Shown here piece by piece: positions 37,641 through 46,060 of a stretch of DNA of 64,000 bases. Below the pieces are notes generated by a model. The model was not told the origin of the DNA, searched no databases, and saw only the letters and a program-made list of their open reading frames with translations. This DNA is from Streptomyces sp. NBC_00344 (GTDB lineage Bacteria; Actinomycetota; Actinomycetes; Streptomycetales; Streptomycetaceae): NCBI RefSeq assembly GCF_036088315.1, contig NZ_CP107996.1, positions 1,550,001 through 1,614,000 on the forward strand, written 5' to 3'. The position numbers and the translations under genes were made by a program. Numbering within the stretch: the stretch's first letter is position 1; each line of letters starts with the position of its first letter.

Positions 37641-38426
37641 ATGAGCAAAGTGCCCATGACCAAGCCCGCCGATGGCTCTGCGCAGGCAGCGCACGATCTG
37701 GTCGTGCTGAACCACGTCAACAAGCACTTCGGCGCACTGCATGTGCTCCAGGACATCGATCTGACCATCGCCCGAGGCGAGGTCGTGGTCGTCATCGGAC
37801 CTTCCGGGTCCGGGAAGTCCACACTGTGCCGCACCATCAACCGCCTGGAGACAGTCGACTCCGGTGCGATCACGATCGACGGCAAGCCCCTGCCCCAGGA
37901 GGGCAAGGACCTCGCCCGGCTGCGCGCGGACGTCGGCATGGTCTTCCAGTCGTTCAACCTCTTCGCGCACAAGACGGTTCTGCAGAACGTCATGCTGGGC
38001 CAGATAAAGGTGCGAAAGACCGACAAGAAGGCCGCCGAGAACAAGGCGCGATCGCTGCTCGACCGGGTGGGCGTCGGTTCACAGGCGGACAAGTACCCCG
38101 CGCAGCTCTCAGGTGGCCAGCAGCAACGCGTCGCCATCGCGAGGGCGCTGGCCATGGACCCCAAGGTCATGCTGTTCGACGAGCCCACTTCGGCGCTCGA
38201 CCCCGAGATGATCAATGAGGTCCTCGAGGTCATGCAGCAGCTGGCACGTGACGGAATGACGATGGTGGTCGTCACTCACGAGATGGGCTTCGCCCGCTCC
38301 GCGGCCAACCGGGTCGTCTTCATGGCCGACGGGAGGATCGTGGAACAGGCCACGCCCGACCAGTTCTTCAGCAACCCGCGCAGCGACCGGGCCAAGGACT
38401 TCCTGTCGAAGATCCTGCACCACTGA
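37641..38426 (+). CDS. gluA: Glutamate ABC transporter, ATP-binding protein
   Basis: 261 aa. Powers import by the GluC-GluD channel. Walker [13 protein letters not shown]-loop VFQSFNLF, signature [15 protein letters not shown], Walker [13 protein letters not shown] and switch His in VVVTHEMGF are all intact. The start ATG at 37641 fits the family; the frame is open far upstream but without a site. First gene of gluABCD and 300 bp from the divergent gluR. Confidence 0.97.
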   Translation: MSKVPMTKPADGSAQAAHDLVVLNHVNKHFGALHVLQDIDLTIARGEVVVVIGPSGSGKSTLCRTINRLETVDSGAITIDGKPLPQEGKDLARLRADVGMVFQSFNLFAHKTVLQNVMLGQIKVRKTDKKAAENKARSLLDRVGVGSQADKYPAQLSGGQQQRVAIARALAMDPKVMLFDEPTSALDPEMINEVLEVMQQLARDGMTMVVVTHEMGFARSAANRVVFMADGRIVEQATPDQFFSNPRSDRAKDFLSKILHH

Positions 38427-38469
38427 CCAAACCGACGTTCAACGTCTGCCGACACAGAGGATGTTCACG

Positions 38470-39390
38470 ATGAAGTTCCGTAAGCCCGCCGCCGCAGCGG
38501 CGATTGCCGTGCTCGCGCTGACCGGAACCGCCTGCGGCGGCAAGTCGGGCTCGGCCGGCGACAAACCGCCGGCACCCGGTGGTGCGAACGCGCCCAAGCT
38601 GCCGACCTACACCGTCGCGAAGAACGTGACCCTGAACGCTTCCCCGACGTTCAAGAAGGCCAAGAAGCGCGGCAAGCTTGTCATCGGCGCCAAGGCCGAC
38701 CAGCCCTACCTCGGTTTCGAGGACCAGTCGACCAAGGAACGTTCGGGCTTCGACATCGAGATCGCCCGGATGGTCGCGGCCGACCTGGGCTTCACCAAGG
38801 ACCAGATCGAGTGGAAGACGGTGGACTCCGGCATCCGCGAGACCGCCATCTCCAAGGGCCAGGTCGATTACCTCGTCGGCACCTACACCATCAACGATGA
38901 GCGCAAGAAGCTTGTCGGGTTCGCTGGTCCTTACTACAAGGCCGGCGCCGATCTGCTGGTCCGCAAGGACGAGAAGAGCATCACTGGGCCTGACAGCCTG
39001 AAGGGCAAGAAGGTCTGCTCGATCAAGGGTTCCACCCCGCTCGCCGAGATCAAGAAGCCGGAGTACGGCGCGAAGACCACTGAGCTGGCCAAGTACTCCG
39101 ACTGCGTGCAGGAGTTGCTGACCAAGCAGGTGGACGCGGTCACCACCGATGACGCGATCCTCAAGGGCTACGCGGCGCAGAACCCGAAGAAGCTGAAGGT
39201 GATCGGCAAGCCGTTCACCGAGGAGCCCTACGGCGTCGGCCTGAACAAGGACGACAAGACGCTCCGCGACTTCATCAACAACTCGATCGAGAAGCACGTC
39301 GAGGATGGCACGTACAAGAAGATCTACGAGGCGACCCTGGGTCTGTCCGGCTCCTCGTACGTCGCACCGCCGGCCATCGAGCCCTACTGA
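38470..39390 (+). CDS. gluB: Glutamate-binding lipoprotein
   Basis: 306 aa. Signal peptide MKFRKPAAAAAIAVLALTGT ending in a lipobox (GTAC, Cys22), then a flexible Gly/Pro/Ala linker and a type-3 periplasmic-binding fold: KLVIGAKADQPYLGFEDQ, SGFDIEIARMVAADLG, TYTINDERKKLVGFAGPYY and VCSIKGSTPLAEIKK. It captures glutamate outside the cell for GluCD. The ATG at 38470 is preferred because GAGG is 9 bases upstream; an ATG at 38461 abuts the same GAGG. A hairpin between this gene and gluC may raise its expression over the permeases. Confidence 0.95.
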   Translation: MKFRKPAAAAAIAVLALTGTACGGKSGSAGDKPPAPGGANAPKLPTYTVAKNVTLNASPTFKKAKKRGKLVIGAKADQPYLGFEDQSTKERSGFDIEIARMVAADLGFTKDQIEWKTVDSGIRETAISKGQVDYLVGTYTINDERKKLVGFAGPYYKAGADLLVRKDEKSITGPDSLKGKKVCSIKGSTPLAEIKKPEYGAKTTELAKYSDCVQELLTKQVDAVTTDDAILKGYAAQNPKKLKVIGKPFTEEPYGVGLNKDDKTLRDFINNSIEKHVEDGTYKKIYEATLGLSGSSYVAPPAIEPY

Positions 39391-39413
39391 TCCACCGCTT
39401 CACCGATGCTGGA

Positions 39414-39440
39414 GCGCCCCGTATCTCAGGTACGGGGCGC
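39414..39440 (+). terminator. Intra-operon hairpin between gluB and gluC
   Basis: GCGCCCCGTA at 39414-39423 and TACGGGGCGC at 39431-39440, a perfect 10-bp stem with a 7-base loop, 23 bases after gluB. Likely a partial terminator or 3'-end stabiliser that keeps the binding protein more abundant than the permeases. Confidence 0.6.
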
Positions 39441-39485
39441 TGCGGCCCCCGTCTTTAAGCAGCTGCCCGCCGACGCGGAGACCTC

Positions 39486-40133
39486 ATGAACGTACTGCTC
39501 GACCACTTTTCGGCGTTCCGCGACGGCTTCATAGGAACCCTGTCGATCACCGCCGTCAGCGCGGTCATCGCCCTCGTCCTCGGCGTGGTGATGGCCGGCT
39601 TCCGGGTCTCCCCCGTTCCTCCGCTCCGGTTCTTCGGAACGGCCTGGGTCACCCTGCTCCGCAACACGCCGCTGACGCTGCTGTTCCTGATAGCCACCTT
39701 TGTCGTCCCGGAGATCCTCTTCCCGGGGATGAGTCCCTACGTTCTCGGCTCACTCGCCCTCGGTTTCTACACCTCGTCCTTCGTCTGCGAGGCCGTCAGG
39801 TCCGGTATCAGCACGGTCCCGATCGGTCAGGCCGAGGCGGCCCGCTCGCTGGGAATGACCTTCTCGCAGACACTGCGGACGATCGTTCTGCCGCAGGCGA
39901 CCCGCATCGTCATCCCGCCGCTGAGCAGCATCTTCATCGCGCTCACCAAGAACTCGGCAATCGCCGGCGCATTCAGCGTCGTCGAGCTCTTCGGCTGGCA
40001 GAAGTCGATGAGCGATCTGGGCTACGCGATCGTTCCCATCTTCCTCTGGGTCGCCATCGGCTACCTGGTCATCACTTTCGCCATCAGCGGCATCTTCCGT
40101 CTGATCGAGCGCCGCATGGAGGTAGCCCGATGA
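39486..40133 (+). CDS. gluC: Glutamate ABC transporter permease
   Basis: 215 aa inner-membrane subunit of the HisMQ type. Five hydrophobic segments; the ATPase-contact loop is GQAEAARSLGMTFSQTLRTI. N-terminal FRDGFIGTLSITAVSAVIAL and LLRNTPLTLLFLI are typical. Its TGA overlaps the gluD ATG (ATGA), coupling their translation. Confidence 0.95.
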   Translation: MNVLLDHFSAFRDGFIGTLSITAVSAVIALVLGVVMAGFRVSPVPPLRFFGTAWVTLLRNTPLTLLFLIATFVVPEILFPGMSPYVLGSLALGFYTSSFVCEAVRSGISTVPIGQAEAARSLGMTFSQTLRTIVLPQATRIVIPPLSSIFIALTKNSAIAGAFSVVELFGWQKSMSDLGYAIVPIFLWVAIGYLVITFAISGIFRLIERRMEVAR

Positions 40134-40987
40134 GTGCCAGCGTGCTCTTTGACGCACCGGGCCCCAGGGCTGTCGTGCGCAACCGGATCTATGCCGTGCT
40201 GGGCAGCGCGGCCATCATCGCGCTGCTCGTCGTCAGCGTTGTACGCCTGTCGGACAAGGGCGATCTCGCCTTCGGCATGTGGGACATCTTCAACTACAGC
40301 GGTATTCGGCAGAACATCGCCGACGGGGTCGTCGCCACGCTGAAGGCATTCGGTCTCGCCGCGGTGGGCTCACTGGTACTCGGTGTGATCCTGGTCGTCG
40401 GGCGGCTTTCCGATCACCGTCCGGTCCGCTGGCTGACAACCGTCTTCATCGAACTGTTCCGGTCCATCCCGCTACTGATCACGATCTACGCGCTCTGGAT
40501 CGGCTTCCTCACCGACTACTCGATGTGGGCACTGGCTCTGGGTCTGTCCATCTACAACGGCTGTGTCCAGGCAGAGGTGCTCCGGGCCGGTATCAACTCC
40601 GTACCCGCCGGGCAGCGGGAGGCGGCGTACGCCCTGGGTATGAGCAAGACGCAGGTCATGGCAAGCGTGCTGTTGCCGCAGGCCGTGCGCGCGATGCTGC
40701 CGACCATCATCAGTCAGCTGGTGGTGACGCTCAAGGACACCTCGCTCGGTTTCATCATCCTGTATCCGGAGCTGCTCAACTCCGCGCGTCTCATCGCCTC
40801 CAACACCCCGGTCAATGGGCTGTACCCCTATGTCTCGACGATTGCGGTGATCGGCACCATCTACATCGCGATGTGCCTGGCTCTGTCCGCCCTCGCCACC
40901 TGGATCGAGAAGCGCGGCAGGCGCGCCAAGACGGGTGTCGCCGTCCTCCCGCCGGGACAGCAGGAACTCCAGATCGATCCCCTCTAG
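40130..40987 (+). CDS. gluD: Glutamate ABC transporter permease
   Basis: 285 aa, second HisMQ-type permease, longer than GluC because of N- and C-terminal cytoplasmic extensions. The contact loop is GQREAAYALGMSKTQVMASV; IELFRSIPLLITIYALWIGF and LKDTSLGFIILYPELLNSAR are conserved. The ATG at 40130 lies within the gluC stop. It ends the operon; an imperfect hairpin lies 52 bases after the stop. Confidence 0.95.
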   Translation: MSASVLFDAPGPRAVVRNRIYAVLGSAAIIALLVVSVVRLSDKGDLAFGMWDIFNYSGIRQNIADGVVATLKAFGLAAVGSLVLGVILVVGRLSDHRPVRWLTTVFIELFRSIPLLITIYALWIGFLTDYSMWALALGLSIYNGCVQAEVLRAGINSVPAGQREAAYALGMSKTQVMASVLLPQAVRAMLPTIISQLVVTLKDTSLGFIILYPELLNSARLIASNTPVNGLYPYVSTIAVIGTIYIAMCLALSALATWIEKRGRRAKTGVAVLPPGQQELQIDPL

Positions 40988-41039
40988 CACCTCCCGTCCC
41001 ACGGCACCGGAGGAACAGCCGCTTCCCGCGCCGCGCGGC

Positions 41040-41065
41040 GTACCCCCCTCGCTTGACGGGGGCAC
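41040..41065 (+). terminator. Imperfect hairpin after gluABCD
   Basis: GTACCCCCCTC at 41040-41050 and GACGGGGGCAC at 41055-41065 pair at 9 of 11 positions around the loop GCTT. Probable terminator of the glu operon; I am less sure than for the other hairpins. Confidence 0.45.
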
Positions 41066-41153
41066 CCCCAGTCGGTTGCATACGTTCTGTGATCGTGCAC
41101 CGGGCGCAACCTGCCATCAGCAGCTTCTCCGTACGGGTTCGAGGAGTCGCACC

Positions 41154-42791
41154 GTGGACCCGGTGATCGTCGTCGGTGCGGGCCCTGTCGGGCTCGCACT
41201 GGCGCTGGCGCTCGCCGCTCAGGACGTTCCGTCCGTGGTGCTCGACGAGGGCGCCGGCCACGACGACCCGCGTCCGGCCCGGACGGTCGTCCTGCGCCCG
41301 GACACGACCGCCTTCATCGAGCGGCTCGGCTGCGTCCCGTCCTCGAACGAAGCCGCGCGCTGGGCGGCCTGGCGGGTGATCCGGCGAGGTCAGCGGGTAC
41401 AGCATGTCGATTTCGACAACGTCGCCCCCCGCAGTGGGCTGGACGGCGATCATGCGCTCGTGGCTGCTGAGCCGTCCCCGTTGCATCTGCCGCAGCACGC
41501 GCTGACCCGCGGACTGCGTGCCGCGGCGGCCGCGCATGACCTGGTGACGCTGGCCGCCCACAGCCGTATCGACACGATTGAGCAGGACAGCACCGGAATC
41601 ACCGTGCACACGGCCGGGCCGGAGTCGACCTGGTGGCGCGGCAGTCATCTGGTCGGCTGCGACGGGGCCAGGTCCACCGTGCGCAAACTGCTCGATGTGC
41701 GCTTCCCCGGCCGCACAGCGGTGGAGCGGCATGCGGTGGCCGCGCTGCGCGCCGAACTGCCCTGGCCGGGTGAGGCACTTCTGCACCGGATGCCGCCATG
41801 GCGTTCCGGCGGCGAGGAGGTGACGGCCCGTCCGCTGCCCGACGACATCTGGCGGATCGACTGGCTGCTGCCGCCGCGCGCCGAGCTGGTCACGCCCGAG
41901 GCGCTGGTGGCACGGGTACGCGCCGCGCTGGCCGGATGGTGCGGCCGCACACCTCCGTACGAACTGATCGACACCGGGGTGTACACCCTGCACCACCGGC
42001 TTGCCCGGCGCTGGCGGGTCGGCCGGGCCTTCCTCGCGGGGGACGCCGCCCACCTGCTGGGTGCGCTGGGGACTCAGGGGGTCGACGAGGGGCTGCGGGA
42101 CGCGGAGAATCTGGCCTGGAAGCTTGCGCAGGCGTGGCACCACGGAGCCTCGGAACTACTGCTCGACAGTTATCAGGCGGAGCGCCGCACGGCTGTCGCC
42201 GCACGGCTGCGTGCCGCCGACCAGTCGCTGCCGGTGCTGCGCGGCGGTAGTGGGCTGCGGTCGTACCTGCCCGGTGGCACGCGCGGGCACGATGTCCTGC
42301 TCGCCGACGGTCACCTGGGGCGCGGAGCACTCGGCGCTCCCCCCACATATGCGCACTCGCCCCTCGCACCCCGGCACGCACACTCCCCGACGCCGGTGGG
42401 GACAGCTGTCGGCGAGCCGGTCGCGGATGTCAGGGCGACCGCACCGGACGGCACGTCGGTGCGGTTGCGGGACCGGCTGGGAGCGGGCCGGCTGCTGGTG
42501 CTCCTGGTCGCCCCCGGCACGGGGGTGTGGGACCGCAGGCACTGGCTGACCGCGGGGGTCATGCCACGGCTCGCGGCCGCGGTGACCGCTCTGCCCGTCC
42601 GGGCCGAGCTCCTGGTGGCCGAGGCCTATCCGGGTGCCTCCGCACACACCGTGCTGCTGGTGCGTCCGGACGGACATCTGGTGTCGGCGTTCGCCGGCGT
42701 GCGCCCCGCCGAGCTGTACGAAGCGGCCGATGCCGCACGGGGCGGCGCCGCCACCGCGGTAAGGGAGGAGCGCACCGCGGACATCAATTGA
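41154..42791 (+). CDS. FAD-dependent aromatic monooxygenase (PheA/TfdB-like)
   Basis: About 545 aa. A flavin hydroxylase using NAD(P)H and O2. The dinucleotide fold is VDPVIVVGAGPVGLALALAL at the N-terminus; GCDGARSTVRKLL near residue 170 and AFLAGDAAHLLGALGTQGVD near 295 are the DG and GD flavin motifs. A C-terminal thioredoxin-like domain (RLLVLLVAPGTGVW and later HTVLLVRPDGHLVSAF) matches the phenol-hydroxylase-type subgroup. The usual G-x-N-x-G-x-x-D is GTQGVDEG here, still acceptable. GTG at 41154 with GAGGAG 7 bases upstream. No aromatic catabolic genes are adjacent, so the substrate is unknown. Its stop codon lies inside the promoter of the next unit. Confidence 0.9.
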   Translation: MDPVIVVGAGPVGLALALALAAQDVPSVVLDEGAGHDDPRPARTVVLRPDTTAFIERLGCVPSSNEAARWAAWRVIRRGQRVQHVDFDNVAPRSGLDGDHALVAAEPSPLHLPQHALTRGLRAAAAAHDLVTLAAHSRIDTIEQDSTGITVHTAGPESTWWRGSHLVGCDGARSTVRKLLDVRFPGRTAVERHAVAALRAELPWPGEALLHRMPPWRSGGEEVTARPLPDDIWRIDWLLPPRAELVTPEALVARVRAALAGWCGRTPPYELIDTGVYTLHHRLARRWRVGRAFLAGDAAHLLGALGTQGVDEGLRDAENLAWKLAQAWHHGASELLLDSYQAERRTAVAARLRAADQSLPVLRGGSGLRSYLPGGTRGHDVLLADGHLGRGALGAPPTYAHSPLAPRHAHSPTPVGTAVGEPVADVRATAPDGTSVRLRDRLGAGRLLVLLVAPGTGVWDRRHWLTAGVMPRLAAAVTALPVRAELLVAEAYPGASAHTVLLVRPDGHLVSAFAGVRPAELYEAADAARGGAATAVREERTADIN

Positions 42792-42816
42792 CCCTCAAGG
42801 GCTCAGATGGTGTACT
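42788..42816 (+). promoter_or_regulatory. Promoter of the cysteine leader / dioxygenase unit
   Basis: TTGACC at 42788-42793, a 17-base spacer, then TGTACT at 42811-42816. Near-ideal housekeeping-sigma geometry. The predicted start point at about 42823-42824 coincides with the GTG of the leader frame, so the leader would be translated from a leaderless end. The -35 overlaps the stop codon of the monooxygenase gene. Confidence 0.65.
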
Positions 42817-42823
42817 GCGAAGC

Positions 42824-42910
42824 GTGACCGACACCGATGTGCGCCTGTGGCGGAGGGTCCATATGGACCTCGTCCGCTATGCGGGCTGCATGTGTCGCCC
42901 GTCCTGCTGA
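42824..42910 (+). CDS. Cysteine-rich leader peptide (putative cysteine-responsive attenuator)
   Basis: 28 codons from a GTG at 42824 to TGA. The peptide ends VRYAGCMCRPSC, with three Cys among the last seven residues, Cys being rare elsewhere. The start falls at the predicted transcription start. An internal ATG at 42863 with GGAGG before it could start a 15-residue version (MDLVRYAGCMCRPSC) and lies inside the perfect 14-base palindrome GGTCCATATGGACC. The TGA is 74 bases before the cysteine dioxygenase start. This layout matches leaderless poly-Cys reading frames that sense cysteine-tRNA charging in mycobacteria. Whether it represses or induces here is not readable from sequence. Confidence 0.75.
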   Translation: MTDTDVRLWRRVHMDLVRYAGCMCRPSC

Positions 42911-42984
42911 TTCGCCCCTTCCCTGCGTGCCTGCGCCGCGCCCGCCTCGCCGCACGCCTTCGCGAACCATCCCGGACGGTCACC

Positions 42985-43524
42985 GTGTCTCTCTCCGCAT
43001 CCCTGCCCACCGCTGCCCCCGTACGGCCTTCGGCGCCCACCGCGACCGAACTGCTCGACTTCGTGCGCCGGATCGCAGCAGATTCCGAACTCGTCGCCTC
43101 GCTCCCCCTCGACCCCGGGGGCCGCACCTGGCTCCGGCTCGAAGGCCCCGGCGGCAGCGAGGCCTGGCTGATCGCCTGGCCGCCCGGGACCGGCACCGGC
43201 TGGCACGACCACGGCGGCTCCCGGGGTGCCTTCGCCACGGCGAGCGGCACTCTGAAGGAGGACTCGCTCGCGGCGCGGCTGCCCACCGAGGGCTGGAAGA
43301 CCCTGGAACTGGCCGACGGGATCGACCGCAGCCGCCGTATGGCACCCGGCGACAGCCGGTCGTTCGGTGCTCATCATGTGCACCAGGTCCTCAACGAGTC
43401 CGCCGATGAACACGCGGTCTCGGTGCACACCTACTATCCGCCGCTGCCGCTGATGCGCCGGTACAGCCGCAGCGGCCCTCTGCTGCGTCTCGAGCAGATC
43501 GAGCTTCCCGGGGAGTGGGAATGA
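42985..43524 (+). CDS. Cysteine dioxygenase
   Basis: About 179 aa cupin. Oxidises L-cysteine to cysteine sulfinate with non-haem iron, removing excess cysteine. Iron ligands: His74 and His76 in GTGWHDHGGSRGAFA, and a third from the FGAHHVHQVLN cluster near residue 131. The C-terminal HTYYPPLPLMRRY is family-typical. GTG at 42985 chosen because conserved sequence begins just after it; upstream in-frame codons overlap the leader peptide. GGACGG is a modest ribosome site. The stop overlaps the ATG of the rhodanese gene, so both are one unit under the leader. Confidence 0.92.
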   Translation: MSLSASLPTAAPVRPSAPTATELLDFVRRIAADSELVASLPLDPGGRTWLRLEGPGGSEAWLIAWPPGTGTGWHDHGGSRGAFATASGTLKEDSLAARLPTEGWKTLELADGIDRSRRMAPGDSRSFGAHHVHQVLNESADEHAVSVHTYYPPLPLMRRYSRSGPLLRLEQIELPGEWE

Positions 43525-43925
43525 GCGAGCGGACTCGACAGCGCGAACGGGTGTCGATCGACGCCTTGCTGGAACGGGTCAGAGCCGGGCTCGAGCGGGT
43601 CGGGCCGGAGGAGGCCCACGCCGCCGCCTCGGACGGGGCGCTGCTGGTGGACATCAGATATGCGGAACTGCGGGAGCGGGACGGTCTGATTCCAGGAGCG
43701 CTGGTCGTGGAGCGCAACGAACTGGAGTGGCGGCTCGATCCGCAGGGCAGTCACCGGGCGATGGAGGCCACCGGTCACGATCTGCCGGTGGTGGTGATCT
43801 GCAACGAGGGGTACGCCTCCTCGCTCGCGGCAGCGTCCCTGAAGCAGTTGGGTCTGCATCGGGCAACGGACCTTGTCGGCGGATTCCAGGCCTGGCGTGC
43901 CGCGGGGCTCCCGGTGGAACGCTGA
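43521..43925 (+). CDS. Rhodanese-like sulfurtransferase
   Basis: 134 aa, single rhodanese domain. Active-site loop VVVICNEGYASSLAAASLK with nucleophile Cys94; GALLVDIRYAELRERDGLIP and LVGGFQAWRAAGLPVE are typical. Coupled by an ATGA overlap to cysteine dioxygenase, so probably handles sulfur (persulfide, sulfite or thiosulfate) released by cysteine breakdown. GGGGAGTGGGA precedes the ATG at 43521. Confidence 0.93.
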   Translation: MSERTRQRERVSIDALLERVRAGLERVGPEEAHAAASDGALLVDIRYAELRERDGLIPGALVVERNELEWRLDPQGSHRAMEATGHDLPVVVICNEGYASSLAAASLKQLGLHRATDLVGGFQAWRAAGLPVER

Positions 43926-43989
43926 GCTGGCACCGGGCCGACGTGGCAGGCGGGTGACGGCCACCGCCATCCGGGTGGAATCGCCTTCC

Positions 43990-44014
43990 GGCCTTTACCG
44001 ACCGTGCAAAGGCC
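43990..44014. terminator. Short hairpin between rhodanese and recX
   Basis: GGCCTTT and AAAGGCC form a 7-bp stem with an 11-base loop in the 205 bp between two convergent genes. A plausible but modest terminator. Confidence 0.4.
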
Positions 44015-44130
44015 TCGCTGACCGGTGACATGCCAGCCGGGCGAGCCCATCGAGGGGCACGGCGGGAACATGCCGATGATCGCCGGACCAGGTACGCGAG
44101 CAGTTCCCGGGCAGGACGGTCCGGCCCGCC

Positions 44131-44757
44131 CTAGAACTCTCCGTGTTCCGGACCGCCCCCCAGGCCGTCGTCCTCCAGGTCCTCGCCCTCCTCCTCAAGA
44201 GCGCGCCGAACCACTCGCAGGGCCATACCCTCCGGATATCCCTTGCGGGCCAGCATGCCCGCGAGTCTGCGCAGCCGTTTGTCACGGTCCATTCCGCGGG
44301 TGGAACGCAGGCGGCGCGCCACGAGCTCGCGGGCGGTCTCCTCCTCCTGCTCGGAGTCGAGCCTCCCGACGGCCTCTTCGATCAGCTCGGAGTCCACCCC
44401 TTTGGTACGGAGCTCGCGTGCCAGGGCCCGCCGGGCGAGCCCCCGCCCATGGTGCCGGGATTCCACCCAGGCGTCAGCGAAGGCCGCATCGTCGATGAGA
44501 CCGACCTCCTCGAAGCGGGAGAGCACCTCGTCGGAGACCTCGTCGGGAATTTCGCGCTTGCTGAGCGCATCCGCGAGCTGCTTGCGGGTGCGCGCGGTCC
44601 CGGTGAGCAGGCGCAGACAGATCGCCCGTGCCTGCTCCGCCGGATCCTGAGGCTTCTGCTGCCGTGGCCTGGACTGCCGCCGTTCCGGCTGTCCAGGCCC
44701 CCCCTCATCACCGGCCTCGGAGTCCGTGGCCCCCGGCCACTCGGTTCTCCGGACCAT
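44131..44757 (-). CDS. recX: Regulatory protein RecX
   Basis: 208 aa. Binds RecA filaments and limits their activity. Three-helix repeats are visible: ARTRKQLADALSKREIPDEV, VSDEVLSRFEEVGLIDDAAF, then HGRGLARRALARELRTKGVD, and a C-terminal unit with RLRRLAGMLARKGYPEGMAL. The N-terminal 40 residues are a Gln/Arg/Pro-rich extension. The ATG at 44757 is 3 bp past the recA stop, so the two are cotranscribed, as in most actinobacteria. Confidence 0.95.
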   Translation of the reverse strand: MVRRTEWPGATDSEAGDEGGPGQPERRQSRPRQQKPQDPAEQARAICLRLLTGTARTRKQLADALSKREIPDEVSDEVLSRFEEVGLIDDAAFADAWVESRHHGRGLARRALARELRTKGVDSELIEEAVGRLDSEQEEETARELVARRLRSTRGMDRDKRLRRLAGMLARKGYPEGMALRVVRRALEEEGEDLEDDGLGGGPEHGEF

Positions 44758-44760
44758 GGG

Positions 44761-45888
44761 TCAGCTCTTGGCCGCAGCGGTCTTGGCCGTCTTGGCCTTG
44801 CCGCCGGCCGGCGCAGGAACCGTCTTCGCGGCCTCATCGGACACGGCAGTGCCTCCGGCATCCGCACCCGGCACCGCCGTGAGTTCCTCGGGCCTGACGC
44901 CGACGCCCAGCTTCTCCAGGATCTTCTTCTCGATCTCGTTGGCGAGATCGGGATTGTCCTTCAGGAAGTTGCGGGCGTTCTCCTTGCCCTGGCCGAGCTG
45001 GTCGCCCTCGTACGTGTACCAGGCGCCCGCCTTGCGGACGAAGCCGTTCTCCACGCCCATGTCGATCAGTCCACCCTCACGACTGATGCCCTGGCCGTAG
45101 AGGATGTCGAACTCGGCCTGCTTGAAGGGCGGCGCGACCTTGTTCTTGACGACCTTCACCCGGGTGCGGTTGCCCACCGCGTCGGTGCCGTCCTTGAGGG
45201 TTTCGATCCGGCGGATGTCGAGCCGCACCGAGGCGTAGAACTTCAGTGCACGGCCGCCCGTCGTGGTCTCCGGGGAACCGAACATCACGCCGATCTTCTC
45301 GCGGAGCTGGTTGATGAAGATCGCGGTGGTCTTGGACTGGTTCAGTGCGCTGGTGATCTTTCGCAGCGCCTGGCTCATCAGCCGGGCCTGCAGACCGACG
45401 TGCGAGTCGCCCATCTCCCCCTCGATCTCCGCACGGGGCACCAGGGCCGCGACGGAGTCGATGACGATGAGGTCGAGGGCGCCCGAGCGGATCAGCATGT
45501 CCACGATTTCGAGCGCCTGCTCACCGTTGTCCGGCTGGGACAGGATGAGGTTGTCGATGTCCACACCGAGCTTCTTGGCGTACTCGGGGTCCAGAGCGTG
45601 CTCGGCGTCGATGAAGGCCACCTGGCCTCCGAGCCGCTGCGCATTGGCCACCGCGTGCAGCGTCAGTGTCGTCTTTCCGGAGGACTCCGGTCCGTACACC
45701 TCGACGACGCGGCCGCGCGGCAGCCCGCCGACGCCGAGTGCGACGTCGAGTGCGGTCGACCCGGTGGGGATGACCTCGATGGGCTCGTTCGGCCGCTCGC
45801 CGAGACGCATCACCGCGCCCTTGCCGAATTGCCGTTCAATCTGTGCGAGCGCGGCGTCCAGCGCCTTCTCGCGGTCGTTACCTGCCAT
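44761..45888 (-). CDS. recA: Recombinase RecA
   Basis: 375 aa. Forms filaments on single-stranded DNA for recombination and triggers LexA self-cleavage. Walker A is [10 protein letters not shown], with [18 protein letters not shown] and the DNA-binding loop region [20 protein letters not shown]. The C-terminal tail is Ala/Lys-rich ([14 protein letters not shown]) rather than acidic, as in other Streptomyces. ATG at 45888 behind GGTGGA. Upstream are two damage-control elements: a RecA-NDp promoter 44-66 bp before the ATG and a LexA-type box near 46015. Confidence 0.98.
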   Translation of the reverse strand: MAGNDREKALDAALAQIERQFGKGAVMRLGERPNEPIEVIPTGSTALDVALGVGGLPRGRVVEVYGPESSGKTTLTLHAVANAQRLGGQVAFIDAEHALDPEYAKKLGVDIDNLILSQPDNGEQALEIVDMLIRSGALDLIVIDSVAALVPRAEIEGEMGDSHVGLQARLMSQALRKITSALNQSKTTAIFINQLREKIGVMFGSPETTTGGRALKFYASVRLDIRRIETLKDGTDAVGNRTRVKVVKNKVAPPFKQAEFDILYGQGISREGGLIDMGVENGFVRKAGAWYTYEGDQLGQGKENARNFLKDNPDLANEIEKKILEKLGVGVRPEELTAVPGADAGGTAVSDEAAKTVPAPAGGKAKTAKTAAAKS

Positions 45889-45931
45889 GGGTTCCACCCG
45901 ATTTGCTTGAGTCGATCGCTTCACGTCAGTG

Positions 45932-45954
45932 ACGCTATCCCCTGCCACTGACAA
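45932..45954 (-). promoter_or_regulatory. RecA-NDp (PafBC-type) promoter of recA
   Basis: Minus strand: TTGTCAGTG, 8 bases, TAGCGT. Exact match to TTGTCRGTG-N8-TANNNT. The predicted start point, near 45925, leaves a leader of about 37 nt with a ribosome site. Confidence 0.85.
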
Positions 45955-46014
45955 TGGGTCCCGGCGTCCCCCGGCCCATGGGCAACTCGTCCTGCGCTGG
46001 GCCCTTCCTTCAAT

Positions 46015-46030
46015 GAGAATGCATGTTCGA
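46015..46030 (-). promoter_or_regulatory. LexA (SOS-like) box upstream of recA
   Basis: Minus strand TCGAACATGCATTCTC: the left half is perfect, the right half (ATTCTC) is degenerate compared with GTTCGA. It lies about 130 bp before recA, upstream of the RecA-NDp promoter. Confidence 0.6.
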
Positions 46031-46060
46031 TTTTGGTGTCAAGCGCACCACGAGGAGGGT

